From Albidovulum sp. (GTDB lineage: Bacteria; Pseudomonadota; Alphaproteobacteria; Rhodobacterales; Rhodobacteraceae), in the NCBI GenBank assembly GCA_030837785.1, contig JAUQYA010000122.1:1-16437 (forward strand): 16,437 nt of DNA, given 5' to 3'. Of this stretch, positions 1 to 8,885 are shown one piece after another. The translations under genes and the position numbers were made by a program. The notes below the pieces were generated by a model that had not been told where the DNA came from, made no database searches, and was given only the letters and a program-made list of their open reading frames with translations. Each line of letters starts with the position of its first letter. The first letter of the stretch is position 1.

Positions 1-254
1 ATCTCGTCGTCCTTCGAGGTCAGGAAGATGACCGGCATCGCGGTCTTCTGGCGGAGCCGCTGAAGAAGTTCCATCCCGTCCATCCGCGGCATCTTGATGT
101 CCAGCACGGCCATGTCCGGCAGACGCTTGTTGAAGGCGTCAAGCGCGGCCTGGCCGTCATTGTAGGTTTCGACCTCGTATCCCTCCGCCTCGAGCGTCAT
201 GGACACCGAGGTCAGGATGTTCCGGTCGTCGTCGACGAGTGCGATCCTCGACAT
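1..254 (-). CDS. chvI: ChvI-type response regulator, N-terminal receiver domain (partial)
   Basis: This is the first 84 codons of an OmpR-family two-component response regulator; the rest lies beyond the left edge. The receiver domain shows the acidic pocket VDDD (residues 7-10), the phospho-acceptor Asp52 in VLDIKMP, and the LTSK switch region near residue 79. The ATG at 254 is preceded by GAGGAAG at a good distance (complement of 260-266). Sequence and position, divergent from pckA, match ChvI of the ChvG/ChvI envelope and acid-stress system of alphaproteobacteria. In that family the partner is a membrane sensor kinase, usually encoded just downstream, which would be outside this window. 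The DNA-binding domain cannot be seen, so the name rests on the receiver sequence and on synteny with pckA. Confidence 0.85.
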   Translation of the reverse strand, partial: MSRIALVDDDRNILTSVSMTLEAEGYEVETYNDGQAALDAFNKRLPDMAVLDIKMPRMDGMELLQRLRQKTAMPVIFLTSKDDE

Positions 255-443
255 GTGGGCTTCCTCGTGCTGCTCTGTTTGTCGTTATTATCGCGGCATT
301 TTCCCTTTTCCGGGGCGCGGAAGCAACTGATATGTGCGAATCGGGCACGGTGGCCGAATCAGATGGCACAAAAAAACCGAAGGTTTGACTAATTTGCCTC
401 ACTCCGGAGGATCGTTGCCGTTTCAACCCCCGGCTTCACCAAT

Positions 444-479
444 TGGTTGCGCTAACCCGCCGATGGTGGCGCTAACCCG
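444..479. promoter_or_regulatory. Paired 16-bp direct repeats upstream of pckA
   Basis: TGGTTGCGCTAACCCG (444-459) and TGGTGGCGCTAACCCG (464-479) differ at one base and repeat with a 20-bp period, so both lie on nearly the same face of the helix. They sit directly upstream of the candidate -35 of pckA. Each copy contains GCGCTAACC, half of the kind of palindrome bound by LacI-family repressors such as PckR, but the left half is degraded. Paired direct repeats are also typical of OmpR-family activators, and the neighbouring gene encodes one (ChvI). The repeat is seen; which protein binds it is inference. Confidence 0.55.
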
Positions 480-492
480 AACAAACCCTTCT

Positions 493-521
493 GTTCCAAG
501 ATTCAAGGCGCATGATATAGG
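493..521 (+). promoter_or_regulatory. Possible pckA promoter
   Basis: TATAGG (516-521) could serve as a -10, with GTTCCA (493-498) as a weak -35 across a 17-bp spacer. A start near 528 would give a leader of about 98 bases that includes the hairpin at 555-574. The poor -35 suggests dependence on an activator, and the direct repeats at 444-479 lie where one could bind. This is a judgement by eye from a short, degenerate pattern. Confidence 0.35.
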
Positions 522-554
522 GGCCGTGCGCCCCCCGCTCCGGAGGGCTGCCGG

Positions 555-574
555 CGTCCCGGCAGGCCGGGACG
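555..574 (+). promoter_or_regulatory. Perfect hairpin in the pckA leader
   Basis: CGTCCCGG and CCGGGACG form a perfect 8-bp inverted repeat around the 4-base loop CAGG. A short pyrimidine stretch (GTTTCCTTT) follows, and the pckA start lies 51 bases downstream. It could be an RNA stem affecting translation or stability, an intrinsic attenuator with a poor T-tract, or a DNA operator. No leader peptide or known riboswitch is recognisable around it. Confidence 0.5.
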
Positions 575-625
575 TTTCCTTTGAACCTCAAGGAAGCCGC
601 GTGCCGCGGCGACGGGAGCAGGACT

Positions 626-2224
<1,599 letters not shown>

Positions 2225-2249
2225 TCGCCGGGGACCTGCGGATTTCGGC

Positions 2250-2274
2250 AAGGGCCGCCCGCCGGGCGGCCCTT
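2250..2274. terminator. Hairpin terminator between pckA and the TSUP gene
   Basis: AAGGGCCGCCC and GGGCGGCCCTT make a perfect 11-bp, very GC-rich stem around a 3-base loop. It begins 25 bases after the pckA stop and ends 5 bases from the stop of the convergent gene, so it could serve both directions. There is no real T-run on either side, so termination may be incomplete or Rho-assisted. Confidence 0.7.
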
Positions 2275-2279
2275 CGCGT

Positions 2280-3038
2280 TCACCAGCCCAGCCCGCGGCG
2301 AAACAGGTTGAACCCGGTCAGGGCAAGCAGGACGAGCGTCCAGCGGCGGAAGCGGACGGGGTCGAGATGGTCGTGCATCCGGAACCCGGCCCAGAGCCCG
2401 AGGCTGGCGGGCAGGGCCATCGCCGCCGACAGCGGCAGCGTATCGGCGTCGAGGACGCCCGAGCCCAGATGCGCCAGCGTCAGCACCGCTGCGCCGATCA
2501 GGAACACCACGCCCTGCACCCGCACGGTTTCCTGCTTTCCCGCCCCGATCGAGAGCAGGTAGACGATGAGCGGCGGCCCCCAGACGCCGGAAATGCCGCC
2601 GTAGAGCCCGCCGATGATGCCAAGCACGATCTCCGCCCGTGTGCGATGCTCGATGCGGATCGCGAGGCTTCGCCCGGCGAGTTGCCAGAGCGCGAAGGCG
2701 AGGATCGGCACGCCAAGAAGGAGATTCATCGCCGCCTGCGGGATCAGGGTGACGAACTGCGCCGAGATGGCGAGGAAGATCACCACCATCGCGATGTGGC
2801 GGCGATAGGCCACCACGCTGTCCCGGGCCGCCCGCCATCCCTGCCGGAACGCCTGGGCGATGTTGGTGACGAGCGTCGGCAGGATCAGGAGGGCAAGCGC
2901 GGTTTCCTTGGGCAGGAACGACCCGAAGGCCGAGATCATGATCATCGGCATGGCGAAGCCGACGGCGCCCTTGACGAAGCCCGCGAAGAGCGTCACCGCC
3001 ACCGCCAGCCCGATCTGCCAGAGGTCCAGCCCGAACAT
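2280..3038 (-). CDS. TSUP family (TauE/SafE-like) membrane permease
   Basis: This 252-aa, highly hydrophobic protein is predicted to lie in the inner membrane with about eight membrane-spanning segments. It shows the two-fold internal repeat of the sulfite exporter TauE/SafE (TSUP) family: an N-terminal half opening with GFVKGAVGFAMP, and a second half with GLYGGISGVWGPPLIVYLL. Family members move small organosulfur or carboxylate anions, but the substrate here cannot be read from sequence. The ATG at 3038 has a G-rich Shine-Dalgarno (AAGGGGG) just upstream. The gene converges on pckA and diverges from mcd; a carboxylate substrate would suit those neighbours, but that is speculation. Confidence 0.85.
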   Translation of the reverse strand: MFGLDLWQIGLAVAVTLFAGFVKGAVGFAMPMIMISAFGSFLPKETALALLILPTLVTNIAQAFRQGWRAARDSVVAYRRHIAMVVIFLAISAQFVTLIPQAAMNLLLGVPILAFALWQLAGRSLAIRIEHRTRAEIVLGIIGGLYGGISGVWGPPLIVYLLSIGAGKQETVRVQGVVFLIGAAVLTLAHLGSGVLDADTLPLSAAMALPASLGLWAGFRMHDHLDPVRFRRWTLVLLALTGFNLFRRGLGW

Positions 3039-3145
3039 TGCGCCCCCTTCCCCGCCGCCGGTGATAGCCGGTTGGCGGCGCCGGTGTCAGGGCGAAAATG
3101 CGGGCGACATATTCGTTCTGACGCAGCATGGCAAACGAATTAATG

Positions 3146-3156
3146 TTGCGCTGCAA
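3146..3156. promoter_or_regulatory. TTGC-N3-GCAA inverted repeat in the TSUP-mcd intergenic region
   Basis: TTGCGCTGCAA is a small dyad 46 bases before the mcd start. TTGC/GCAA half-sites recall operators of the ScfR/RamB/PccR family, which control acyl-CoA pathways in this group, but the match is short. The first six bases could also act as a -35, with TAGGAC (3169-3174) as a poor -10 after 17 bases. Reported as a possibility only. Confidence 0.25.
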
Positions 3157-3202
3157 GTGCGAAATGGCTAGGACGGTGCAACTGCAGAACAGGAGCCGAT
3201 TC

Positions 3203-4876
3203 ATGGCGCACGATGGGGCCGAGATGCCGACGGCTGCGATCCTTCCCGACCTTCTTTCGCTGACCGCGGCGGCGCTGCCGCCGGTGGAGGCGCTGCTGGA
3301 ACAGGCGCGGACGGGGCTGAGGGCCGCGGTGGACGCGGGCGGCAAGCTGTCGGGCGCGGCACTCGAGGCGCGGCAGTTCGAGTCCCATGCGCTGTCCTGG
3401 CTTGCCACTTACGTCGAATCCCTGCGCCAGCTTCGCGCCTGGGCCGGTCGGCTCGACGCGGCGGGGGCGTTCGGCGAGATGGAGCAGCTGATCCTCCAGA
3501 TCGGCTTCGGCGAGTATCTGGCGCAGATCGCGGGCGGCATCCCGATGAGCCAGGGCGAGACGGCGCGGCTCGCTGACCTCGGCCTGGCCTGGGTTCCTGA
3601 AGGTGCGGCCGCGGCTCTGATCGCACGGGCCAACACCCCGGCCGCACGGACCCGGCTGGTGGCGCTGATGCGCGACAACCACGGCCGGGCGACCTTCGGC
3701 GCGACCGGGCTCGACGCCGATCTGGAGATGATCCGCGACCAGTTCCGCCGCTACGCCGAGGAGCGCGTGGTGCCCCATGCCCACGACTGGCACCTGAAGG
3801 ACGAGCTGATCCCGATGGAGGTCATCACGGAGCTGGCCGGGCTTGGCGTCTTCGGCCTGACGATCCCGGAGGAATTCGGCGGCCTTGGCCTTTCGAAGGC
3901 GTCGATGGTCGTGGTCAGCGAGGAGCTGTCGCGCGGCTACATCGGCGTGGGCAGCCTTGGAACCCGCAGCGAGATCGCGGCAGAGCTGATCCTGTGCGGC
4001 GGCACGCCGGACCAGAAGGCAGAGTGGCTGCCGAAGCTCGCGAGCGGAGAGATACTGCCCACCGCCGTCTTCACCGAGCCCAACACCGGCTCTGACCTCG
4101 GTTCGCTCCGCACCCGCGCGGTGAAGACCGGCGAGGACTGGGAGATCACCGGCAACAAGACCTGGATCACCCATGCCGCGCGCACCCACGTGATGACGCT
4201 GCTCGCCCGCACCGACCCGGAGACCACCGACTACCGCGGCCTGTCGATGTTCCTGGCCGAAAAGACCCCCGGCACCGACGAAGACCCCTTCCCCACCCCG
4301 GGCATGACCGGGGGCGAGATCGAAGTCCTCGGCTACCGCGGCATGAAGGAATACGAACTTGGCTTCGATGCCTTCAAGGTAAAGGGCGAAAACCTCCTGG
4401 GCGGGGTCCCCGGCCAGGGCTTCAAGCAGTTGATGCAGACGTTTGAATCGGCCCGCATCCAGACCGCTGCCCGTGCCATCGGCGTGGCGCAGGCGGCGCT
4501 GGAGGTCGGCCTGCAATATGCCGAGGACCGCAGGCAGTTCGGCAAGCCACTGGTCGAATTCCCCCGCGTTTCCGGCAAGCTCGCGATGATGGCGGTCGAG
4601 ATCATGATCGCCCGGCAACTGACCTATCACAGCGCCTGGCAGAAGGATCACGGGCACCGCTGCGACCTCGAGGCCGGGATGGCCAAGCTTCTGGGCGCCC
4701 GCGTGGCCTGGGCGGCGGCCGACAACGCGTTGCAGATCCACGGCGGCAACGGCTTTGCGCTGGAATACCGGATCAGCCGCATCCTCTGCGACGCGCGCAT
4801 CCTCAACATCTTCGAGGGCGCGGCCGAGATCCAGGCGCAGGTCATCGCCCGCCGGCTTCTGGACGGCGCCGCCTGA
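3203..4876 (+). CDS. mcd: (2S)-methylsuccinyl-CoA dehydrogenase, acyl-CoA dehydrogenase family
   Basis: This 557-aa flavoenzyme probably oxidises (2S)-methylsuccinyl-CoA to mesaconyl-CoA in the ethylmalonyl-CoA pathway of acetate assimilation, passing electrons to ETF. Residues from about 173 on form a normal acyl-CoA dehydrogenase: IPEEFGGLGLS, the signature TEPNTGSD near residue 290, RRQFGKPLVEFPRV, and IFEGAAEIQ near the end. Glu538 aligns with the usual catalytic base. Ahead of this is an extra helical N-terminal region of about 170 residues, a trait of Mcd that most family members of about 380 aa lack. The ATG at 3203 has AGGAG 7 bases upstream; an in-frame ATG at 3128 has no such site. 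It could be another long acyl-CoA dehydrogenase, but the extension and the nearby pckA favour Mcd. Confidence 0.88.
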   Translation: MAHDGAEMPTAAILPDLLSLTAAALPPVEALLEQARTGLRAAVDAGGKLSGAALEARQFESHALSWLATYVESLRQLRAWAGRLDAAGAFGEMEQLILQIGFGEYLAQIAGGIPMSQGETARLADLGLAWVPEGAAAALIARANTPAARTRLVALMRDNHGRATFGATGLDADLEMIRDQFRRYAEERVVPHAHDWHLKDELIPMEVITELAGLGVFGLTIPEEFGGLGLSKASMVVVSEELSRGYIGVGSLGTRSEIAAELILCGGTPDQKAEWLPKLASGEILPTAVFTEPNTGSDLGSLRTRAVKTGEDWEITGNKTWITHAARTHVMTLLARTDPETTDYRGLSMFLAEKTPGTDEDPFPTPGMTGGEIEVLGYRGMKEYELGFDAFKVKGENLLGGVPGQGFKQLMQTFESARIQTAARAIGVAQAALEVGLQYAEDRRQFGKPLVEFPRVSGKLAMMAVEIMIARQLTYHSAWQKDHGHRCDLEAGMAKLLGARVAWAAADNALQIHGGNGFALEYRISRILCDARILNIFEGAAEIQAQVIARRLLDGAA

Positions 4877-4939
4877 GCCGCCGCCCGCGGCCAGACGGCC
4901 GGCGCCTGTGCCCCACCCCGGGAATGGGTCCGGCCGGTT

Positions 4940-4950
4940 GACAGACTGTC
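4940..4950. promoter_or_regulatory. Short perfect inverted repeat GACAG-A-CTGTC
   Basis: An 11-base perfect dyad overlaps a TTGACA hexamer (4938-4943) in the gap between mcd and the propeller-cytochrome gene. It lies just upstream of the second TTGACA (4964-4969), a fitting place for an operator. At this size it could occur by chance. Confidence 0.3.
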
Positions 4951-4963
4951 GCCACACCGGGGT

Positions 4964-4992
4964 TTGACACGGGGGCGAGCGATCTGCCCAAT
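4964..4992 (+). promoter_or_regulatory. Possible sigma-70 promoter of the propeller-cytochrome c gene
   Basis: A consensus -35 TTGACA (4964-4969) is followed after 17 bases by CCCAAT (4987-4992), which matches the -10 at three of six positions. The start codon at 5032 lies about 35 bases beyond the expected transcription start. The strong -35 with a weak -10 makes this plausible but not certain. Confidence 0.4.
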
Positions 4993-5031
4993 AGGGTGAG
5001 GGGATCGCTCGAACCGGGGGCGGGGATCGGT

Positions 5032-6768
5032 ATGTTTCGACGGTTGTCCGGCCGCAAGGGATTTGCGGCCATCGCGGGAGTCTTGGGCCTCCTGCTCGCG
5101 GGCTTCGGCGCGGGCGTCGCGACCGAATTCGTCGCGCACCCGGTGAAGTTCGTGCAGCGCGCGGTCCGGCGGGTCGTGCCGACACCACCGCCGCCGGTGG
5201 TCAGCGAGCCCGACGTCGAGAGCATCTTCCTGGCCTTCAGGCGCGACTCGGTGCAGGTGCCGATCACCCGCTACGGCCGCGGCGGCGGGCTGACGGTGGT
5301 CGACAGCCACGCGGTTCTCAGTACGATCGACGGCAAGCTCTACCTCGCCGCGTCGGCCAGGGACGTGACGCCCCTGGCGATCGGCGTGCCCGACTACGGC
5401 TTCGATGCCTACCGCGCCTTCGCCGAAGACCCGGCCAACAGCGCCTATCACTTCGAGCTTTGGGCCTACCGCTACTTCGACCTCCTCGCCTACGATTTCG
5501 GGGGCTCCAAGCATCTCGCCCTCTCCTTCGTGCGGTTCGAGCCCGACCGGCGCTGCTTCCACACCATCGTCTCGGTGCTCGACATCCCCGCGACGGCGGC
5601 GGACCTGGCCCGCTTCACCGCGACGGCCGAGGACTGGCGCACCCTTTATGTCACCGAGCCCTGCCTTCCCCTCAAGACCATCCAGAGCGCCATCGAGGTG
5701 CAGATCGGCGGCGGCCGGCTGGCCCATGACGGCAAGGGCCGGCTCTATCTCGGCAGCGGCGATTTCCACATCGACGGCGTCTTTTCCGAAATGCCCGCCA
5801 TCGCCCAGGATCCCGCCTACGACTACGGCAAGGTGATCGAGATCGATCTTGCCACCGGCGGGCACCGCCAGATCGCGCGGGGGCTGCGCAACATGCAGGG
5901 CATCGCCTTCGACGCCGAAGGGCAGCTCTGGACCGTCGAGCACGGGCTGAGGGGCGGGGACGAGCTGAACCTGATCCGGGAGGGAAAGGACTACGGCTGG
6001 CCGAAGGAAAGCCTCGGCACGCTCTACAACAAGCTGCCGATCCCGAACGTCCTGTCCTACGGACGGCACGACAGGTTCGAGCCGCCCGTCTATGCCTTCC
6101 TGCCCTCGGTCGCCATCTCCAGCCTCGAACTTCTGAAGGGCTTCAACGGCGCCTGGGACGGCGACATCCTGATGGGCACGCTCAAGGACCAGTCGCTCTA
6201 CCGCTTCCGCATCGCCGACCGCCGGGTGATGTTCGCCGAGCGCATCCCCATCGGCGAACGCATCCGCGCGGCGCGGCAGCTTGACGGCGACCGGCTCGTG
6301 CTTTTCACCGACGACAACGAGCTGATCTTCCTGACCGAGGAACCGAACGGCCAGGCCGAGGCATTCCTGACGGCCTATCTCCAGCAGGCCGACCTCAGCC
6401 CGCATGTGCGCGACCGGCTGGAGGCGAACATCAACACCTGCCTCAAGTGCCATTCGCTTGACCCCGACGTGAACACCTTCGCGCCGAGCCTCGCGGCGGT
6501 CGCCGGCGCCCGGATCGGCGGGACGCGCTATGCGAACTATTCCGACTGGATGCGGGCGCAGGAAACCACCTGGACGCCGGACCGCCTGGCGGCGTTCCTG
6601 CAGGATCCGACGGTGCTTGCCCCCGGGACGCTGATGCCCGATCCCGGCATCGACGACCCCGAGGAGATCGGCGCCGTGGTGGATTTCCTCGCGGCGATGG
6701 CCTCTCCCCTGGAGTTCACGCCGAAATCCGTCGACCTGGCCGAGCCCGCGGCAGGCGTCACGAATTGA
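5032..6768 (+). CDS. Membrane-anchored GSDH-type beta-propeller oxidoreductase with C-terminal cytochrome c domain
   Basis: This 578-aa protein starts with a basic stretch and one hydrophobic segment (about residues 11-32), an uncleaved anchor or signal peptide, so the rest should be periplasmic. The middle has features of the glucose/sorbosone dehydrogenase propeller family: GRLYLGSGDFHIDG, GLRNMQGIAFDAEGQLW, then EHG, GGDELN and DYGWP. The C-terminal 110 residues hold a class I cytochrome c site, CLKCH (470-474), with Met535 in PGTLMPDPG as likely sixth haem ligand. It may oxidise a sugar-like or other substrate and pass electrons to the respiratory chain. Whether it binds PQQ is open; I cannot confirm the cofactor residues. 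The start is the ATG at 5032; a purine-rich GGGG tract lies upstream. Confidence 0.75.
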   Translation: MFRRLSGRKGFAAIAGVLGLLLAGFGAGVATEFVAHPVKFVQRAVRRVVPTPPPPVVSEPDVESIFLAFRRDSVQVPITRYGRGGGLTVVDSHAVLSTIDGKLYLAASARDVTPLAIGVPDYGFDAYRAFAEDPANSAYHFELWAYRYFDLLAYDFGGSKHLALSFVRFEPDRRCFHTIVSVLDIPATAADLARFTATAEDWRTLYVTEPCLPLKTIQSAIEVQIGGGRLAHDGKGRLYLGSGDFHIDGVFSEMPAIAQDPAYDYGKVIEIDLATGGHRQIARGLRNMQGIAFDAEGQLWTVEHGLRGGDELNLIREGKDYGWPKESLGTLYNKLPIPNVLSYGRHDRFEPPVYAFLPSVAISSLELLKGFNGAWDGDILMGTLKDQSLYRFRIADRRVMFAERIPIGERIRAARQLDGDRLVLFTDDNELIFLTEEPNGQAEAFLTAYLQQADLSPHVRDRLEANINTCLKCHSLDPDVNTFAPSLAAVAGARIGGTRYANYSDWMRAQETTWTPDRLAAFLQDPTVLAPGTLMPDPGIDDPEEIGAVVDFLAAMASPLEFTPKSVDLAEPAAGVTN

Positions 6769-7990
6769 CGGCCTGCCCTTCGGCCGCGCCGCGCAGGGTG
6801 CCGAGGCGGGGGTGAAGCCTGCCCGCGAGCGCCGCCATGATACCAAGCCCCGCGGCACAGGCAACGAAGACCCCTGCCACCGGCGCGACCAGCAGGATCG
6901 CCCAGGCGACGCCGGGCGTGAGGATGCCCGAGACGTCGCGGAAGCTCGAATAGACCGCGGCCATTTCGGTCCGCTCGGCAGGCTTGACCGCCATCAGGAA
7001 CGGCAGGCCGCCGAAGGTGTCGAGCATCACCAGAAAGCCCGACCCGACAAGCAGGGCGATGACGGCCGCGGGCGGCCAGAACTGGCCGAAGCCCGCGACC
7101 GCGAAGCTGAGCGCGGCCCAGCCGAAGGCGGTGCGGACGGCGCGGCGCAGGCCCCGCCCGCGCATCCAGCGCATGATGAGGGGCGCGAGCAGCAGGAAGG
7201 CGTTCGACGCGGAATAGGCGATGCTGCCCACCCGGTCGCCGAGCCCCGCCTCGATGCAGAACATCGGCAGATAGACGACATAGACCCACCAGCCCGAGGA
7301 CCGGACCACGGCGAAGAGCCAGCCGGCGATCAGCCGCGGCTGGCGGAAGAACCGGCCGAGATAGGCGAGCGGATTGGGCGCGGGCGCGCGGGCGCGGGTG
7401 ATCAGCTTGCCGTTGCCGAGCCTGAGATACCAGAACATCGCCAGAAGTGCCGCGGCAAAGCCGATCGCCAGGACGAACGGCAGCGGCGGCCACCATTTCC
7501 ACAGGAACACGCCGGTCATCGGCCCCACGGTCCACGACAACGCGCTGTAAAGGAGCTTCTGCGTCTCGACCCGGCCGAGTTCCTGGCGGGCGATGAAATC
7601 CATCACATAGGCGTTGGTGCAGATGAAGACGGTGACGGTGGCGAAGTTCATCAGGATCAGCGCGGCCGGCGTGGCAAGGCCGCCGCCGCGCATGGCCAGC
7701 GCCGCGCCCGCAACATAGAGGCACGCGCCCAGGGTATAGACCCAGCGGCGGGGGACATGCCGGTTGAGCCAGGGCACCATCAGCCCCCAGGACAGCGAGG
7801 CGATCCCGGCAAGGAAATAGAGCACGCTGACGCGGCCCGCATCCTGCCCGAGCGCGTGGTACATCACCAGCGGCCAGACCGAGACGAGCATTCCCCGGAG
7901 CGAGGCCTCGATCCCGGCGAGCACGGCAAAACCGGTCACGCCGGGGGTGGGCGCGTGGCGCAGGAATTCGGGGATGTAGCGGCTGATCAT
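6758..7990 (-). CDS. Major facilitator superfamily transporter
   Basis: This 410-aa inner-membrane protein has about twelve hydrophobic segments in two halves. The basic loop LNRHVPRRW between early segments and the one around RGRGLRRAVRT are typical of the major facilitator superfamily. The substrate is unknown. It is the last gene of the minus-strand string, 78 bases after recO with no terminator between, and its ATG has GGAGG 5 bases upstream. Its last 11 bases overlap the end of the convergent propeller-cytochrome gene. Confidence 0.8.
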   Translation of the reverse strand: MISRYIPEFLRHAPTPGVTGFAVLAGIEASLRGMLVSVWPLVMYHALGQDAGRVSVLYFLAGIASLSWGLMVPWLNRHVPRRWVYTLGACLYVAGAALAMRGGGLATPAALILMNFATVTVFICTNAYVMDFIARQELGRVETQKLLYSALSWTVGPMTGVFLWKWWPPLPFVLAIGFAAALLAMFWYLRLGNGKLITRARAPAPNPLAYLGRFFRQPRLIAGWLFAVVRSSGWWVYVVYLPMFCIEAGLGDRVGSIAYSASNAFLLLAPLIMRWMRGRGLRRAVRTAFGWAALSFAVAGFGQFWPPAAVIALLVGSGFLVMLDTFGGLPFLMAVKPAERTEMAAVYSSFRDVSGILTPGVAWAILLVAPVAGVFVACAAGLGIMAALAGRLHPRLGTLRGAAEGQAVNS

Positions 7991-8068
7991 CGCGCCTCCA
8001 CCCCGAGGAATGGCCCGGACCGGCGGCGAGCGTCTGTGACATTTCCGACCTCGGGCGTCGCTCCGGGC

Positions 8069-8791
8069 TCAGCCCTCGCGCGAGAGGAGCGCCGCCAGAC
8101 GGCGCCGCGCCTCGGGCAGCGGGCGATGGCCGAGGTCGGGAATGAGCCGGTGTTCGAGGAAATGTCCGGTGGTCCGCAGCGCCGCGGCAATGTCGCCCGC
8201 GCTTGCCGGACCCTGGCCGAGCAGGCAGGCCGGCAGCGGCAGGAGCCGGTCGGCCCAGTCGCCCGCCGCGCCACGGGCGACGGCGCGGCCCGACTTCGGG
8301 CTGATATAGGCGAGGTCGTCGCGCGCGCCGGTGACGGCGCAGGACGACAGGTCCAGCCCGTAGCCGAGATCCTCCAGAAGCGTCAGTTCCCAGCGGACAT
8401 AGGCCGGCGGCCAGTCGGACCCGTCGCCGAGGCGATCCAGAAGCCCGATCGTCGCGGCATAGAGACCCGGATGCGGCTCGCGTTCGGGCAGGGTCAGGTG
8501 AAGCAGCGCACAGACCGCATTCAGCGCAGCCAGCGCGCGGCGGTCGCCCAGAAGCGCCGCGCGCGACCGCACCGGCTCGACGGCGAAGGTGCCGAGATGA
8601 TCCTCGAGCCGCGCCCGCCAGGCGAGGTCGAGCTGCGCCCCCGGCTGGAGCAGCGGCGCCAGCCGGCGCGAGGCGCCGCCCGGAACCACCCCGGCGTGGC
8701 GGCCGTGCGCGGGCGTGAAGACCTCGATGATCGCGGCATTTTCGCCATGCCGCCTGACCGCCAGAAGGGTGCCTTCGTCCCGCCAGTCCAT
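8069..8791 (-). CDS. recO: DNA repair protein RecO
   Basis: This 240-aa cytoplasmic protein works with RecF and RecR to load RecA on SSB-coated DNA in gap repair. The N-terminal part, MDWRDEGTLLAVRRHGENAAII, is the OB-fold start typical of RecO. The later CAVTGARDDLAYISPKSGRAV is the stretch that in other bacteria forms a zinc finger; here only one cysteine of that finger remains in the region, as in many proteobacteria. The ATG at 8791 has GGAGG 6 bases upstream. Its position downstream of era is the common arrangement. Confidence 0.93.
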   Translation of the reverse strand: MDWRDEGTLLAVRRHGENAAIIEVFTPAHGRHAGVVPGGASRRLAPLLQPGAQLDLAWRARLEDHLGTFAVEPVRSRAALLGDRRALAALNAVCALLHLTLPEREPHPGLYAATIGLLDRLGDGSDWPPAYVRWELTLLEDLGYGLDLSSCAVTGARDDLAYISPKSGRAVARGAAGDWADRLLPLPACLLGQGPASAGDIAAALRTTGHFLEHRLIPDLGHRPLPEARRRLAALLSREG

Positions 8792-8885
8792 GCCCGCCTC
8801 CGCACCGACTATCCGCGAGGGCCCGCCGGATGTCCACCGGACGTTCCGCTCCCTCGCCCCGTCCGGCGCCCAACACCCGGCGCGG

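Larger units (their letters stand above)
255..625. other. Divergent intergenic region between chvI and pckA
   Basis: The 371 bases between the two divergent starts hold no convincing gene. They contain a pair of 16-bp direct repeats (444-479), a possible pckA promoter (493-521), and a hairpin in the presumed pckA leader (555-574). An A-run lies at 370-376 and a lone TTGACT at 385-390, with only a weak -10 (GAGGAT) downstream. On the chvI side a GATAAT-like -10 can be read on the minus strand (287-292), but its -35 is poor. The base composition is visibly richer in AT than in the genes, as expected of a promoter region. Confidence 0.7.

Noticed and set aside
4877..4931. Terminator after mcd
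   Set aside because: Only a 5-bp CGGCC/GGCCG stem around AGAC can be drawn, with no T-run. Too weak to call.
4648..6864. 738-codon minus-strand frame opposite mcd and the propeller-cytochrome gene
   Set aside because: It spans two real plus-strand genes with clear motifs and shows no motif of its own, so it is a shadow.
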